Positions 1 to 10,311 are shown, counted from the stretch's first letter. The stretch is DNA of 64,000 bases from Sphingomonas sp. 7/4-4 (GCF_027941955.1 NZ_CP115960.1:868001-932000), one strand, 5' to 3'. The notes: generated from the sequence alone by a model not told the origin. Numbers and translations: made by a program.

Positions 1-782
1 GCCGAAGCCGCCGGCCGGCTCGAAAACCTCAACGAACTCGTCCGCGCGATGGAGGAATACGAGTCGCTCACGGCCTTCCTCGAGCACGTCTCCCTCGTGA
101 TGGACAACGAAGCCTCGGCCGACGAGCCCAAGGTCACGATCATGACGATCCACGCCGCCAAGGGCCTCGAGTTCGACACGGTGTTCCTTGCCGGCTGGGA
201 GGAAGGCATCTTCCCTCGCAGCGCGCGCTCGACGAAGGCGGGCTAGCCTCCCTCGAGGAGGAACGCCGCCTGGCCTATGTCGCGATCACTCGCGCCCGCC
301 GCCGCGCGACGATCCTCCACGCCGCCAATCGCCGAATCTACGGCCAATGGACCTCGTCGCTCCCCAGCCGCTTCGTCGCCGAATTGCCCGGCGAACACGT
401 GGAGAGCGAGACCACCATGTCCGGCGGCGAGAGCCTGTGGCGCGCCAACTGGTCCGAGCGCGCCGACCCCTTCGCCGATGTCGGCCGAAGCACCGGCCGC
501 GGCCCCGGCTGGCAGCGCGCCGCGGGCATCGACGCGAAGAACCCCGGCGGCAGCTTCACCAGCCGCACCTTCTCCCGCGAACCGACACGGGTGCTGGAGA
601 GCCATGCCTCCGTGGTGAGCTTCGGCGCCAAGCCGCGGGCTGATTTGTCAGTGGGGCTACGCGTGTTCCACCAGAAGTTCGGCTACGGCGTGATCGCCGA
701 GATCGAAGGCAACAAGCTCGAGATCGACTTTGAGGTCGCCGGGCGGAAGCGGGTGATGGATAGTTTTGTGAGCGTTGACTAG
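1..782 (+). CDS. uvrD: UvrD/PcrA-type DNA helicase, C-terminal part, one frameshift
   Basis: The 3' end of a superfamily 1A 3'-5' DNA helicase of repair and replication; the 5' part lies outside the window. Reading starts in frame at base 1 and shows helicase motif V ([19 protein letters not shown]). After a frame change it continues with motif VI ([16 protein letters not shown]) and the usual C-terminal UvrD tail ending near [18 protein letters not shown]. At 214-216 the text reads ttccct where the family needs one more base to give [11 protein letters not shown], so a base appears to be missing and the first frame stops at 244-246. Both sides of the break are highly conserved, so I infer a consensus error or a very recent mutation rather than an old pseudogene. 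Confidence 0.9.
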   Translation, partial: RSRRPARKPQRTRPRDGGIRVAHGLPRARLPRDGQRSLGRRAQGHDHDDPRRQGPRVRHGVPCRLGGRHLPSQRALDEGGLASLEEERRLAYVAITRARRRATILHAANRRIYGQWTSSLPSRFVAELPGEHVESETTMSGGESLWRANWSERADPFADVGRSTGRGPGWQRAAGIDAKNPGGSFTSRTFSREPTRVLESHASVVSFGAKPRADLSVGLRVFHQKFGYGVIAEIEGNKLEIDFEVAGRKRVMDSFVSVD

Positions 783-833
783 CGTATCCAAAGATAGAGC
801 TGGATGCATCCGACGACAATTCCAACGCAAGCA

Positions 834-1541
834 CTAACTGCGGCGATCACACGAAGCCCGTCGACTCTCAAGCAACCTATCAATCCGATTTATAAACGCT
901 TTCCCGGAAGTTTTTAGCTTACCCTTTATCGAAGAACTTATGACGTAACTGAAAAATCCTACCTTTGCGATGGTGGAGGTATTCATCCGAATGAAATCCT
1001 TAACCTTAAATGCCTCCGCTTCCTCGGCACCGGTTAGAAATCCTTGTATCTTTCCTCCATTCAGATTCATCAGAGATAGCATTCTAGGATCTGGTACATA
1101 ATCTTCTCCGTAGCGCGCCTTAAGAGCATCGTTAAGGTTGTAGCGCACCTCAACAGGAATGCTCGGAGGTTCTTGGCCCGTCAGCTTACGATATCGGTGT
1201 TCCAGGTGTTCGAACCCAAACACGACATTCCGCATATTCCAATGGATCCAATATTTTTCCCTACGATCCCGCGCAAAATTATAGAATTTTACCAGTAAGT
1301 CTTTTTCAATCTCGTCGTATTGAGCCTCAACCTGATCCGGCCCGATGCCAAGCGATTCAGCAGACGTATGAGTCGCAAAACTAACGGTCTGGCCGGTTTT
1401 GTAGTGCCGAACGACGACAGAGGTAATTCTGGGAGACAATGCCCCCGCCTCAGCGTCAAAAAGAGATTGAGATGAATAGTGGATAATGAAAAATCGGTCG
1501 GGATGACGATCGATCTCCTCGAAAATATCGCGATTGCGCAT
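834..1541 (-). CDS. Hypothetical protein, AT-rich orphan
   Basis: A 235-residue protein of unknown function, starting at the ATG at 1541-1539 and ending in TAG. No signal peptide or membrane segment is seen. The centre is rich in aromatic and charged residues (REKYWIHWNMRNVVFGFEHLEHRY) and the C-terminal region is basic. Its base composition is clearly more AT-rich than the neighbouring genes, with many AAA, TTT and ATA codons, which suggests recent acquisition. It stands between the helicase end and a toxin-antitoxin pair, a common place for accessory genes. I do not recognise the family. A defence or nucleic-acid role would be speculation. Confidence 0.7.
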   Translation of the reverse strand: MRNRDIFEEIDRHPDRFFIIHYSSQSLFDAEAGALSPRITSVVVRHYKTGQTVSFATHTSAESLGIGPDQVEAQYDEIEKDLLVKFYNFARDRREKYWIHWNMRNVVFGFEHLEHRYRKLTGQEPPSIPVEVRYNLNDALKARYGEDYVPDPRMLSLMNLNGGKIQGFLTGAEEAEAFKVKDFIRMNTSTIAKVGFFSYVISSSIKGKLKTSGKAFINRIDRLLESRRASCDRRS

Positions 1542-1642
1542 TACCCCTCCGCCGTTTGTTATTATTGCTTGTAGGGTAGCGCGTTTTTTTCGCAGGACAA
1601 GCTTGAGGACATTTCGCCTTTCGCGCTGTCGAAGTTCCGTGA

Positions 1643-1917
<275 letters not shown>

Positions 1918-1918
<1 letters not shown>

Positions 1919-2340
1919 TGTTCTACCTCGACACCTCGGCGGCGGTCGCCTCGATCACGCAGGAAGAACATAGCGAGCGCATCTGGCACTGGCTCGCCGA
2001 TCACGCCGACGCGCCGATCCTGTGCAGCGGCTGGGTGGCTACGGAGGTTTCCAGCGCGCTCTCGATCAAGGTCCGGACCGGCGCATTCACGCTGGAACAG
2101 CGCGTGGCCGCCTGGAACGACTGGCGGCGCTTCCGCGACAACAACCTTGCCGACATCGCCGTTGCGCCGGACCATTTCGAGGCCGCCGCAACCCTTTGCG
2201 ATCGACCCGATCTCGGCCTTCGGGCGGGAGACGCGCTTCATCTGGCGATCGCGCAAAGCGGCGGGCTGTCGCTTGTCACGCTCGATCGAACCATGGCGGG
2301 CGCGGCGCTCCAACTCGGGATCGCCATCGAGCGGATCTGA
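1918..2340 (+). CDS. Type II toxin, PIN-domain ribonuclease (VapC-like)
   Basis: A 140-residue PIN-domain endoribonuclease, the toxin partner of the Phd-type antitoxin just upstream. The first acidic residue is in MFYLDTSAAV, a conserved Glu follows in ATEVSSAL, and further acidic residues are in LRAGDALHLAIA and LVTLD. These match the Asp/Glu cluster that binds metal in VapC enzymes. The ATG at 1918 overlaps the antitoxin stop by one base. VapC-type toxins cut tRNA or rRNA when freed from the antitoxin; the target here cannot be read from sequence. Phd-type antitoxins paired with PIN toxins are a known mixed arrangement. Confidence 0.9.
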
Positions 2341-2356
2341 GCCGCGCCGCACGCCC

Positions 2357-2728
2357 TCACCATAGATTCTTCCCGTCGAGCACCGTCACCGGCCAGTCCG
2401 CCGCCTCGAAATCGTCCAGCAGTCGTGCGTTGATCGCGATCCGGCGGGTCTTTCCGTCCCAGCTGCCGTCCTTCTGGAAGTCGGGACTGTCGGCATAGAG
2501 GTCGCACCCGCAGGCCGGGCAGAAATGATTCGCGACCTGCCGCGAGTTCCAGCGGTACACCGCGTCGCTATCCGCCAGCGTGACCCGCAGCTGCTCGGGC
2601 GTGTAATAGGCATAGAGATGCCCGCGCTTCGAACAGAAGGAGCAGGTGCAGCGCGTCAGTGCCTCGGGCAGTTCGCCATCCACCTCGAAGACGTTGCGCC
2701 CGCAATGGCATCGCCCGGTCAGCGTCAT
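2357..2728 (-). CDS. GFA / CENP-V domain protein (zinc-binding)
   Basis: A 123-residue protein of the GFA family (glutathione-dependent formaldehyde-activating enzyme, CENP-V fold). The zinc ligands are visible: GRCHCG at residues 6-11, CTCSFCSKRG near 28, and FCPACGCDLY near 70. The length is normal for the family. It probably adds glutathione to an aldehyde or binds a small carbonyl compound, but many members have no proven substrate. It is monocistronic and converges on the toxin gene with only 16 bases between the stop codons. Confidence 0.87.
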   Translation of the reverse strand: MTLTGRCHCGRNVFEVDGELPEALTRCTCSFCSKRGHLYAYYTPEQLRVTLADSDAVYRWNSRQVANHFCPACGCDLYADSPDFQKDGSWDGKTRRIAINARLLDDFEAADWPVTVLDGKNLW

Positions 2729-2851
2729 CGGTATTCCTCCACGGATTCCGTCCTCAGGCCTCTACGCGCGGCACCGTCGCCGGTTGCACCACTGAGCGAT
2801 GGCACCAGCTGCGCGCGCCCGCGTTGATGCGCCAAACTCCAGGAATCCGGC

Positions 2852-3238
2852 ATGCTAACCATAACCCCCTCTCCCCCGCGCGATCGAGGTCGTCGCCGAG
2901 GGGCATTTCGCCGCCGCCGATGTCTTCGCCGCGCTGGAGCGCATGGCCGCGCTCCTCGACGACATGCCGCAGCTCGACGTCCTCGCCGATGTCCGCGGCT
3001 CGCCCTCCATCTCGCTCTCGGCGATCGCCGAGGAATTGAAACACCTCACCCTCGTCTTCCGCATGATCCGCCAGATCGAGCGCGTCGCGATCGTCGCCGA
3101 TGCCGGCTGGGTCCGGACCGTCAGCCGGATCGAGGGCGCGGTGATCCCGGGGTGCATTACGAAGTCTATGAGCGCCACGAGGCCGCGCACGCCCGCGAAT
3201 GGCTGCTCCGCCACACCGACGAACCCCGCCCCCGCTGA
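2852..3238 (+). CDS. SpoIIAA-like (STAS/SEC14-type) protein, frameshifted
   Basis: About 128 residues of a SpoIIAA-like family protein (STAS-related fold): after MLTITPSPPR come AIEVVAEGHFAAADVF, then LDVLADVRGSPSIS, then IRQIERVAIVADAGWV, ending in HYEVYERHEAAHAREWL. Three frames have to be joined. The first change is in the run tctcccccgcgcg (2871-2880). The second is at cccgggg (3147-3152), where one G seems to be missing. The start ATG at 2852 is the only one that yields the expected short N-terminus. Function in proteobacteria is unknown; the fold binds small ligands or partner proteins. It precedes a secreted hypothetical protein on the same strand. Confidence 0.6.
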   Translation: MLTITPSPPRDRGRRRGAFRRRRCLRRAGAHGRAPRRHAAARRPRRCPRLALHLALGDRRGIETPHPRLPHDPPDRARRDRRRCRLGPDRQPDRGRGDPGVHYEVYERHEAAHAREWLLRHTDEPRPR

Positions 3239-3306
3239 GCCCCCGTTCAGCCGCTGGCAAGCCCCGCGCGGCATGCTACCACCCGGCAAATACCGGGGAG
3301 CACAAC

Positions 3307-3750
3307 ATGATCCACGCCACGTTTCTCATCCTCGCAGCGGCACCCGCCGCCGCGCAGACTCAGGCGCCGCCCAGCGTCGAGGCCGTCCAGCACGCGCTCG
3401 ACGCCGAGCTGGCCGCACCGCACGGCGAGATCACCGTCACTCATGCGCGCGACGACATGAAGAAGACCTCGCTGCTCGTCCGCACGATCACCACCAGCAA
3501 GACGCTCCGCCGCTGCGAAACCGAGTTCGCGACGCCGGTCGAGAAGATCAACGCCAATGCCAAGTCCGCGCGCAGCTGGCGCGTCGACTGGGGCAGCATC
3601 GCGGAAATCCGCCGCGACGGCCCGTTCAAGCTCGAACTGGTGGCGAAGAAACCCGACGGCACCCGCACGATCCTCGCATTCCCCGATGCCGAGTTCGCGG
3701 CAGACCTCGGCGAGGGATTCGATTTGCTGCGGCGGGACTGCGCCGGCTGA
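3307..3750 (+). CDS. Hypothetical secreted protein
   Basis: A 147-residue protein. The ATG at 3307 is preceded by a purine-rich gggag and begins a short signal peptide (MIHATFLILAAAPAAAQ, cleavage after AAA or AAQ). A longer open frame upstream lacks a signal and is less likely. The mature part has two cysteines (RRCETEF and LRRDCAG) that could form a disulfide in the periplasm. No domain is recognised. It is followed by the short dispersed box at 3756. Confidence 0.65.
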   Translation: MIHATFLILAAAPAAAQTQAPPSVEAVQHALDAELAAPHGEITVTHARDDMKKTSLLVRTITTSKTLRRCETEFATPVEKINANAKSARSWRVDWGSIAEIRRDGPFKLELVAKKPDGTRTILAFPDAEFAADLGEGFDLLRRDCAG

Positions 3751-3755
3751 TCGCG

Positions 3756-3779
3756 GCTTCCAATGTAGGATTTCGTCTG
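3756..3779 (+). repeat. Left dispersed box of the HTH two-gene unit, copy 1
   Basis: A 24-bp sequence, GCTTCCAATGTAGGATTTCG plus TCTG. It recurs in inverted orientation at 10437-10460 with two mismatches. It lies just before the two HTH genes, and a second shared box lies just after them, in the same relative order at both sites. Confidence 0.6.
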
Positions 3780-3794
3780 AGATAGAACTCGTAG

Positions 3795-4180
3795 ATGACC
3801 GAGTCGCCCTCCCCTTCGCCGCGATCAAGCTCGCGCCCCGCCCCGACTGGCCGGCGGAACGCCAGCGCGCCTTCCTCTATATGCTGCTTCGGACCGGCGA
3901 CGTGTCCGCCGCGGCCGCCAGCATCGGCGCCAGCGCGCACGCCGTCACCTGTTTCCGCCGCAGCCTTGGCCGGCGCAGCGCCTTTTCGCGGGCGTGGCGG
4001 CGCGCAGTCGAGGAGGCGGAGGCCGATGCCCTCGCCACGCGCTTCCTGCGCCGGGGCGGTCTCAATTCCACGCAACTGGCACGCGTCGATGCAGCCTGCC
4101 ATGGGATGGCCAAGGCACGGCTGGCGCTCGCCTTGGCTCACCGCGCCATCCGCGCCGCAAAGGGTTCGGCTTGTGGCTGA
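3795..4180 (+). CDS. Small helix-turn-helix protein A, one frameshift
   Basis: About 128 residues. The core has an N-terminal module WPAERQRAFLYMLLRTGDVS followed by AAAASIGASAHAVTCFRRSL and RSAFSRAWRRAVEEAEADAL. It resembles a terminase-small-subunit-type or resolvase-type helix-turn-helix. The ATG at 3795 (MTESPS) joins this frame only if one C is restored in the run cctcccc near 3810-3816. Without that there is no good start in the long frame. The next gene encodes a paralogous layout (ERRQRDFIAAL), so the two arose by duplication. DNA binding is inferred; no target is known. Confidence 0.6.
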
Positions 4181-4601
4181 ATCCCCGCCCGCTTCGCCCG
4201 AGGCCGAGGAACCCGATCCCCTCGCCTTCACACCCGTCGCGCTCGATCGCGTCCGTCACAATGGCTGGACCGAGCGCCGGCAGCGCGATTTCATCGCCGC
4301 GCTTGCCGTGATGGGCACGGTGCTCCGCGCCGCCCGCGCAGTCGGCATGACCAAGCAATCGGCCTATAATCTCCGCGATCGGCCCGGCGCCGAAAGCTTC
4401 GCCGCCGCGTGGGACGTGGCGCTGCAGATGGGCTATGACGACGCGTTCGGCCAGGCGATGGAGCGCGCGATCCACGGTATCACCAGCCCGCGCTTTTATC
4501 GGGGCAAGCAGGTCGGCACGCGCCACCGCTTCGATTATCGCCTCGCGCTTGCCGTGCTCAACGCGCGGCGCGAGCCGCCGCGCAAGAAAGTTACGCAATG
4601 A
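4173..4601 (+). CDS. Small helix-turn-helix protein B, paralogue of A
   Basis: A 142-residue protein that starts at GTG 4173, overlapping the stop of gene A by eight bases. It has the same plan as A: GWTERRQRDFIAALAVMGTV, then LRAARAVGMTKQSAYNLRDR (a clear helix-turn-helix), then FAAAWDVALQMGYDDAFGQA. A basic C-terminus follows (RREPPRKKVTQ). The final codons are part of a 40-bp sequence that recurs inverted at 10312-10351. This makes the gene look like part of a dispersed unit rather than a fixed chromosomal gene. Function unknown; a DNA-binding regulator or a small-terminase-like protein are the readings. Confidence 0.65.
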   Translation: MAESPPASPEAEEPDPLAFTPVALDRVRHNGWTERRQRDFIAALAVMGTVLRAARAVGMTKQSAYNLRDRPGAESFAAAWDVALQMGYDDAFGQAMERAIHGITSPRFYRGKQVGTRHRFDYRLALAVLNARREPPRKKVTQ

Positions 4602-4630
4602 ATCGCGTTTCGGCCAAAAGAGTCAATTTA
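4591..4630 (+). repeat. Right dispersed box of the HTH unit, copy 1
   Basis: A 40-bp sequence beginning TTACGCAATGAATCGCGTTT and ending AAAAGAGTCAATTTA. It covers the stop codon of HTH gene B. The reverse complement of 10312-10351 matches it at 39 of 40 positions. Confidence 0.8.
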
Positions 4631-4735
4631 GCGCACGGATTTCGAGCATGTCGCCCGACGTTCAGTCACGCTTCACGCATATTGCCGGAACGTTTCGGAG
4701 TCGCCGTCCGTATCACGGCATTGGAGGAGAGCATT

Positions 4736-5257
4736 ATGAAGACCATCACCAGCCTTGCGGCCCTCGCCGCTGCGCTCGTCGTCGCCGCACCCGCTTCGGC
4801 GCAGACCAGCACGCGCTACAACGGCAGCAGCTCGTATCAGGACGAGGAGGCGCGCTTCGATGCCGCGCAGCGCCGCTTCGACAATGAATATGAGCAATAT
4901 CAGGCGGCGGTCGATCGCTATCGCCGCTCGCGCGCCTCGTCGCGCCCGACCTCGTACGATCCGCGCTACGACGACGATCCCAATTACGATCCGGCGCGCG
5001 ATTATCGCTCGGGCAATTACCAGGAGCGCACGCTGTCGCAGGACGAGCGCGTCTATCGCGGCGAGGACGGGCGCTATTATTGCAAGCGCAACGACGGCAC
5101 GACCGGGCTGATCGTCGGCGCGGCGGCGGGCGGATTGTTCGGCAACGTCATCGCCGGCCGCCGCTCGAGCACCGTGGGCACCTTGCTCGGCGCGATCGCC
5201 GGCGGTGCGGCCGGCTCGGCGATCGATCGCAACCAGCAGCAGGTCCGCTGCCGCTAA
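4736..5257 (+). CDS. Periplasmic glycine-zipper (2TM) protein
   Basis: A 173-residue exported protein. The ATG at 4736 has a good ribosome site (ggaggag) and starts a signal peptide (MKTITSLAALAAALVVAAPA, then SAQ). A Tyr/Arg/Asp-rich middle (about residues 25-105) contains RFDNEYEQYQAAVDRYRR. The C-terminal glycine zipper reads LIVGAAAGGLFGNVIAG and TLLGAIAGGAAGSAIDR. Two Cys flank the zipper (YYCKRND and VRCR). Such proteins sit in or near the outer membrane and are linked to envelope integrity. Nothing directly downstream suggests a partner. Confidence 0.85.
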   Translation: MKTITSLAALAAALVVAAPASAQTSTRYNGSSSYQDEEARFDAAQRRFDNEYEQYQAAVDRYRRSRASSRPTSYDPRYDDDPNYDPARDYRSGNYQERTLSQDERVYRGEDGRYYCKRNDGTTGLIVGAAAGGLFGNVIAGRRSSTVGTLLGAIAGGAAGSAIDRNQQQVRCR

Positions 5258-5258
5258 A

Positions 5259-5307
5259 GCATTTTCTAGTCAGGTGCACCTGGTGCACCTGACGACTCGG
5301 AAAATGC
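5259..5307. terminator. Long palindrome, probable bidirectional terminator
   Basis: The inner stem is a perfect 12-bp inverted repeat around a single T: GTCAGGTGCACC (5269-5280) and GGTGCACCTGAC (5282-5293). It is nested in an outer GCATTTTC...GAAAATGC pair. It lies between the convergent glycine-zipper gene and the minus-strand gene at 5337, as expected for a shared terminator. The near-zero loop is unusual, and a protein-binding palindrome is an alternative. Confidence 0.6.
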
Positions 5308-5336
5308 GAAAACAAAAGCTGGCCTTTCGGCCGGGA

Positions 5337-5681
5337 TCAGGCCGCGGTGCGTTCCACCGCGAGCAGGGTCTCGGCCGCGAAGCGTTCGTCGGCGGGATCG
5401 AAGATGTTGCTGGGCGTGAAGCCGCGATCGGCGAGCGTGAAGCCGCCGAGTCCGGCGAGCTTGAACAGGCCGAGCTTCTCTTCCTTGGGAGGCACGCCGT
5501 CGCGCTCGATCGTGGTGGCGCCGACATAGACTTCGCCGTGACGCGTGAAGGCGACGTGCGGGGCAAGGATCACGCGGCCGCCATTGTACGTCGCCTCGAC
5601 GCAGCGGGTGCGGACGATGGCTTCGAACAGGGTCGGCACGGTGCCGCTCGGCGCGGTCTGGTCTGAGTCGCTGAGATACAT
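5337..5681 (-). CDS. Conserved hypothetical protein
   Basis: A 114-residue cytosolic protein. I start it at the ATG at 5681 (MYLSDSDQTAPSG) because upstream residues look like non-coding translation. It contains VEATYNGGRVILAPHVAFTR, then VYVGATTIERDGVPPKEEKL and FKLAGLGGFTLADRGFTPS. This is a beta-rich pattern that recalls the ligand-binding part of WYL-type proteins, but it lacks an HTH. Function unknown. It is a single gene that converges on the glycine-zipper gene across the palindrome. Confidence 0.65.
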   Translation of the reverse strand: MYLSDSDQTAPSGTVPTLFEAIVRTRCVEATYNGGRVILAPHVAFTRHGEVYVGATTIERDGVPPKEEKLGLFKLAGLGGFTLADRGFTPSNIFDPADERFAAETLLAVERTAA

Positions 5682-5844
5682 GGCGCGAGGAATATAGGCT
5701 TTATGCCGCAGTGCAGCAAGACCGGATTCGGCGCGGCTGTGCAACCACGTCCGTAGCAACACCATTACGGCCTTCCCCGGAGCCGCGGGTTTACCCGGCA
5801 TTCGCTAACAGGCTGCACAGGGGAGCCAGGAGTATCGTCCCCCA

Positions 5845-6348
5845 ATGTCCGTCGATCGTCTGCTCGCCCAACATTGCCGCATCCTCGCCAACGTCGACGC
5901 GGTGGAGCGTTTCGCCGCAGGCCCGCCCCCGCCCCCAGGCAACACCATGTCCGACAAGCGCTGGGCCTTCACGCGCGACTTGCTGTTTCATTTCGCCCGG
6001 ATGGAATCGATGGTCTATGGTCCGATGATGAGCGATCGCCGCGAGCATGCCCAACGGGCGGCGGCGCTGGCGAGCGTCGAGACTGCGGCGCTGATGGCCG
6101 AATATCGCCAGCACGTCACGCGCTGGCACGGCCCTCATCCCGCCGACCACTGGGAAACCTATCGCCGCGGCATCGCCCGGCTGATGCAGCGGATCCGCAT
6201 CCGGCTTGAGGCCGAAGCGGCCGATATCGTCCCGCTGCTCCCGGTCCAGCCCGACGGTTCTCGCGAGGGTCCCACCCGCGAAACCTATGCCGCCGAAGCC
6301 TGGGAGATTCGCGGCGCGCTGTTCGACGGCATCAAACTGCCGGCCTGA
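5845..6348 (+). CDS. Hemerythrin-like (HHE) domain protein
   Basis: A 167-residue, mostly helical protein. The spacing of possible iron ligands fits an HHE domain: LLAQHCRILANVD near residue 10, FHFARMESMVYGP near 52, YRQHVTRWHG near 94, and LEAEAADIVPLL near 125. Hemerythrin-like proteins bind oxygen or nitric oxide, or act as iron stores. The fit here is by pattern only, so the class is inferred. The gene sits alone, 68 bases before the MFS exporter. Confidence 0.6.
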   Translation: MSVDRLLAQHCRILANVDAVERFAAGPPPPPGNTMSDKRWAFTRDLLFHFARMESMVYGPMMSDRREHAQRAAALASVETAALMAEYRQHVTRWHGPHPADHWETYRRGIARLMQRIRIRLEAEAADIVPLLPVQPDGSREGPTRETYAAEAWEIRGALFDGIKLPA

Positions 6349-6416
6349 CAGGGGCTATTTCGCCGCCAGGCAATCCCGAGTTGCAGTGCAGGGCGGGACG
6401 CGCCAAGAGCGGCGGC

Positions 6417-7735
6417 ATGCCGATCCACCCTTTTGCGATTGCCAATTTCCGCGCTTACTGGGTGGCCCGCTTCGCCGCCACGCTGGGGCAGATGGCGATG
6501 GTGATCGTGATCGGCTGGCAGGTCTACGACATCGCCCGCGAGACGATGACGATCAAGGAAGCCGCGTTCCAGCTCGGGCTGATCGGCGTGGCGCAGTTCC
6601 TGCCGCTGCTGGCGCTGTCGCTGTTCGCCGGCTGGCTCGCCGACCGCATCGATCGCCGCTGGATCGCCCGGGCGGCGTTGGCGCTCGAAGCCCTGTGCGG
6701 CCTGAGCTTGGGCTGGCTCACCTGGACCGGCACGATCACCCTCCCCGCCCTGTTCGGCATCGCTGCGCTGCTGGGTGTAGCGCGCGCATTCGCCAGTCCT
6801 GCGCTTGGAGCGCTAGCGCCCAATCTCGTGCCCAAGGAGAGCCTGCCCACGGCGATCGCATTGAGCTCGGTCTCGTGGCAGATCGGCACCGTGATCGGCC
6901 CGGCGATGGGCGGCTATCTCTACGCCGCAGGTGCTTCGGTGCCCTATTTCGTCGCCGCGGGGCTGTTTACTCTCGCGCTGGTGATGATGCTGCTGATCTC
7001 GCCGGTCCCGCGCACCAGCATGAAGTTCACCGGCAGCCCGTGGGCGCAGATGGTCGACGGCCTCCATTATGTCCGCCGCAACCGGCTCGTGCTCGGGGCG
7101 ATCTCGCTCGACCTGTTCGCGGTGCTGCTCGGCGGCGCCACGGCGATGCTGCCGGTCTATGCCCGCGACATCCTCCAGGTCGGCTCCGAAGGCCTCGGCC
7201 ATCTCCGCGCTGCGCCCGCATTGGGCGCGGTGATGATCGGGTTGTTCTTCTCATGGCGCCCGCTCAAGACCGAGGTGGGCAAGAAGATGCTGCTCGCCGT
7301 GGCGATCTTCGGGGCCGCGACCGTGGTGTTCGGCGCCTCGGCACCCTTGCTGATCCGGCTGATCGGCCCTTCGGCGGTCGGCCATGACTTCGCCCCCGCG
7401 GTTTTGCTCTCGCTCGTCGCATTGTTCGTGCTCGGCGCGGCCGACATGGTATCGGTCTATGTCCGCCAGTCGCTGATCCAGCTCTACACGCCGGATCAGA
7501 TGCGCGGCCGGGTCGGGGCGGTATCGACCTTGTTCATCTCGGGCTCGAACGAACTGGGCGAAGCCGAATCCGGCTTCCTCGCCGCACTGATCGGCCCGCT
7601 GGCCGCGGTGATCGGTGGCGGCATCGGCGCGATCCTTGTCACACTGGTGTGGGCCAAGCTATTCCCCGAACTCAGGCGGGCTCGCACCTTCGATCCTCCG
7701 GCCAACCTCGAAGTGCCTCCCAAGGAGATGACGAC

Positions 7736-7739
<4 letters not shown>
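6417..7739 (+). CDS. MFS transporter (EntS/MFS_3-like exporter)
   Basis: A 440-residue inner-membrane protein with about 12 hydrophobic segments. I start at the ATG at 6417 ([15 protein letters not shown]), where membrane-proximal sequence begins. MFS signatures include [20 protein letters not shown] after helix 2 and [20 protein letters not shown] before helix 10, typical of the MFS_3 (EntS/enterobactin-exporter) branch. The substrate is unknown. Its stop overlaps the start of cysK (ATGA), so transport and cysteine synthesis are coupled. Export of a cysteine- or sulfur-related metabolite is a possible reading. Confidence 0.9.
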
Positions 7740-8656
<917 letters not shown>

Positions 8657-8836
8657 TCGCGGCGCCGGCATAATGCAGGTCATCGGGCCATTGCGGCGTT
8701 TCGACGGCGCAATGGTTCCAAATTCGTACTTGCTGCGTTATGGGCGGCGACCCCGCTGGAGCAGTATCTTGTCCGTTCGCCGTTTCTCGACCTCGATTTG
8801 CCAGCCCGTGCGGCGGGGCTGAGGGCAGCGGCGAAG

Positions 8837-10246
8837 ATGCTCATGCAAACCCGTGAGGCCGCGCTTGCGCCGCCAGAACCCCGGCGCCCCGCCCCGCTCT
8901 ATCTGCGCATCGTCATTGCCTTGCTGGCGCTCGTCGCAGTCGCGGTGCCGGTGCTGCTCGTATCCAACACGCCGCGCACGGTTGTTCACAAGCGCCCGCC
9001 GGTGGTGATCTCGAAGCGGGTCGTCCCCAAGCAGGAGCTGCCGCCGGTCGATCCGCTCAAGCTGCAGGAAGTCGCCCCCGAGGATGCGCGTGCGATCAAC
9101 GCCGCGATCCCCTTCTCGACCCTGCCCAACCCCGCGGCACGCGCCTTCCACCTTTCGGGCGCCGCCGACAGCCAGGCCCGGGCCGTGGATTGCCTCGCAG
9201 CAGCGGGCTATTACGAGGCCGGCGACGATGCCAAGGGGCAGCGCGCGGTCGTGCAGGTGATCATCAACCGGATGCGCCACCCCGCTTTCCCCAAGACGAT
9301 CTGTGGCGTGGTCTTCCAGGGATCCGAGCGGAGCACCGGCTGCCAGTTCACCTTCACGTGCGACGGTGCGATACTGCGCTATTCGCCGAGCCCGGCGGCG
9401 TGGCAACGCGCCCGCGACGTGGCGCGCGCGGCGCTCGACGGTTCGGTCTATCGCGCGGTCGGCCACGCCACGCACTATCACACCAACTGGGTCGTCCCCT
9501 ATTGGAGCGCCAGCCTCGAGAAGATCACCGCGGTCGACACGCATTTGTTCTTCCGCTGGACCGGCTGGTGGGGCACGCCCCCGGCCTTCACGCGCGGCTA
9601 TGCCGGGGTCGAGCCGAACGTGCCTCAGATGGCGCGGCTGTCGAATGCCCACCAGGGTGACACGACCAATCCGCTCGAGGCGGCGTTGCAGGGCGACGGT
9701 TCACTCATCGATCCCGCGACGATCCCCGACAGCGCGGTGCCCAACCCTGTCGGGGCGGGACTGGACGCCAATCATTTCCTCGTCGTGCTCGACAAGAAGA
9801 TGAACGCCGATGCTTTCGCGGCGCTGGCGATCAAGACCTGCGGCGAGCGGCTCTACTGCAAGTTCATGGCGTGGACCGATCCGAAGCAAAAGCCCGCCAA
9901 GCTCCCCGCCACGCCGGCGCAGACCGCGGCGATGTCGTTCAGCTATCTGCGCGATCAGGCGCAGGGCTATGCCAAGGCGCTGTGGAACTGCGGGCAGTTC
10001 AAACGCCCCAGCCCGCTCCAGTGCATGCGCGTGCAACCGCCGGCACTCGCTCCGGTCGCGACGGTACAGCCCGGTGCGGCGGCGACTCCACTCCCCGACA
10101 CCAAATCGGCGGTGGCCGGGCCGGCGCCGCTGACCGGCGTGCGTCGCAAGACCGATCCTGCGCCGGCAGCGCCAAAGCCCCAGATTTCGCTGTCGCTGCC
10201 GGTCGTCAACGCTTCGCCTGCGCCACGTCCGGCCGAAAGCCACTGA
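8837..10246 (+). CDS. Cell-wall hydrolase, SleB domain, membrane-anchored
   Basis: About 469 residues. The ATG at 8837 is used because the upstream part begins at a TTG and adds nothing typical. A single N-terminal membrane segment (LYLRIVIALLALVAVAVPVL) anchors it. A SleB/CwlJ-type domain follows: VDCLAAAGYYEAGDDAKGQR with the key Glu, then AVVQVIINRMRHPAFPKTIC, CQFTFTCDG and THYHTNWVVPYW. A second, uncharacterised region carries Cys pairs (CGERLYC), and the tail is Pro/Ala-rich. SleB-type enzymes cleave peptidoglycan; in non-sporulating alphaproteobacteria they likely act in wall remodelling. Confidence 0.88.
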   Translation: MLMQTREAALAPPEPRRPAPLYLRIVIALLALVAVAVPVLLVSNTPRTVVHKRPPVVISKRVVPKQELPPVDPLKLQEVAPEDARAINAAIPFSTLPNPAARAFHLSGAADSQARAVDCLAAAGYYEAGDDAKGQRAVVQVIINRMRHPAFPKTICGVVFQGSERSTGCQFTFTCDGAILRYSPSPAAWQRARDVARAALDGSVYRAVGHATHYHTNWVVPYWSASLEKITAVDTHLFFRWTGWWGTPPAFTRGYAGVEPNVPQMARLSNAHQGDTTNPLEAALQGDGSLIDPATIPDSAVPNPVGAGLDANHFLVVLDKKMNADAFAALAIKTCGERLYCKFMAWTDPKQKPAKLPATPAQTAAMSFSYLRDQAQGYAKALWNCGQFKRPSPLQCMRVQPPALAPVATVQPGAAATPLPDTKSAVAGPAPLTGVRRKTDPAPAAPKPQISLSLPVVNASPAPRPAESH

Positions 10247-10311
10247 TTCGGTTGTCACCTGAAGGGCCTGAGAGCCGCTCTACCCCCGCAAATCGAGGCG
10301 CAAAGGCGTCT

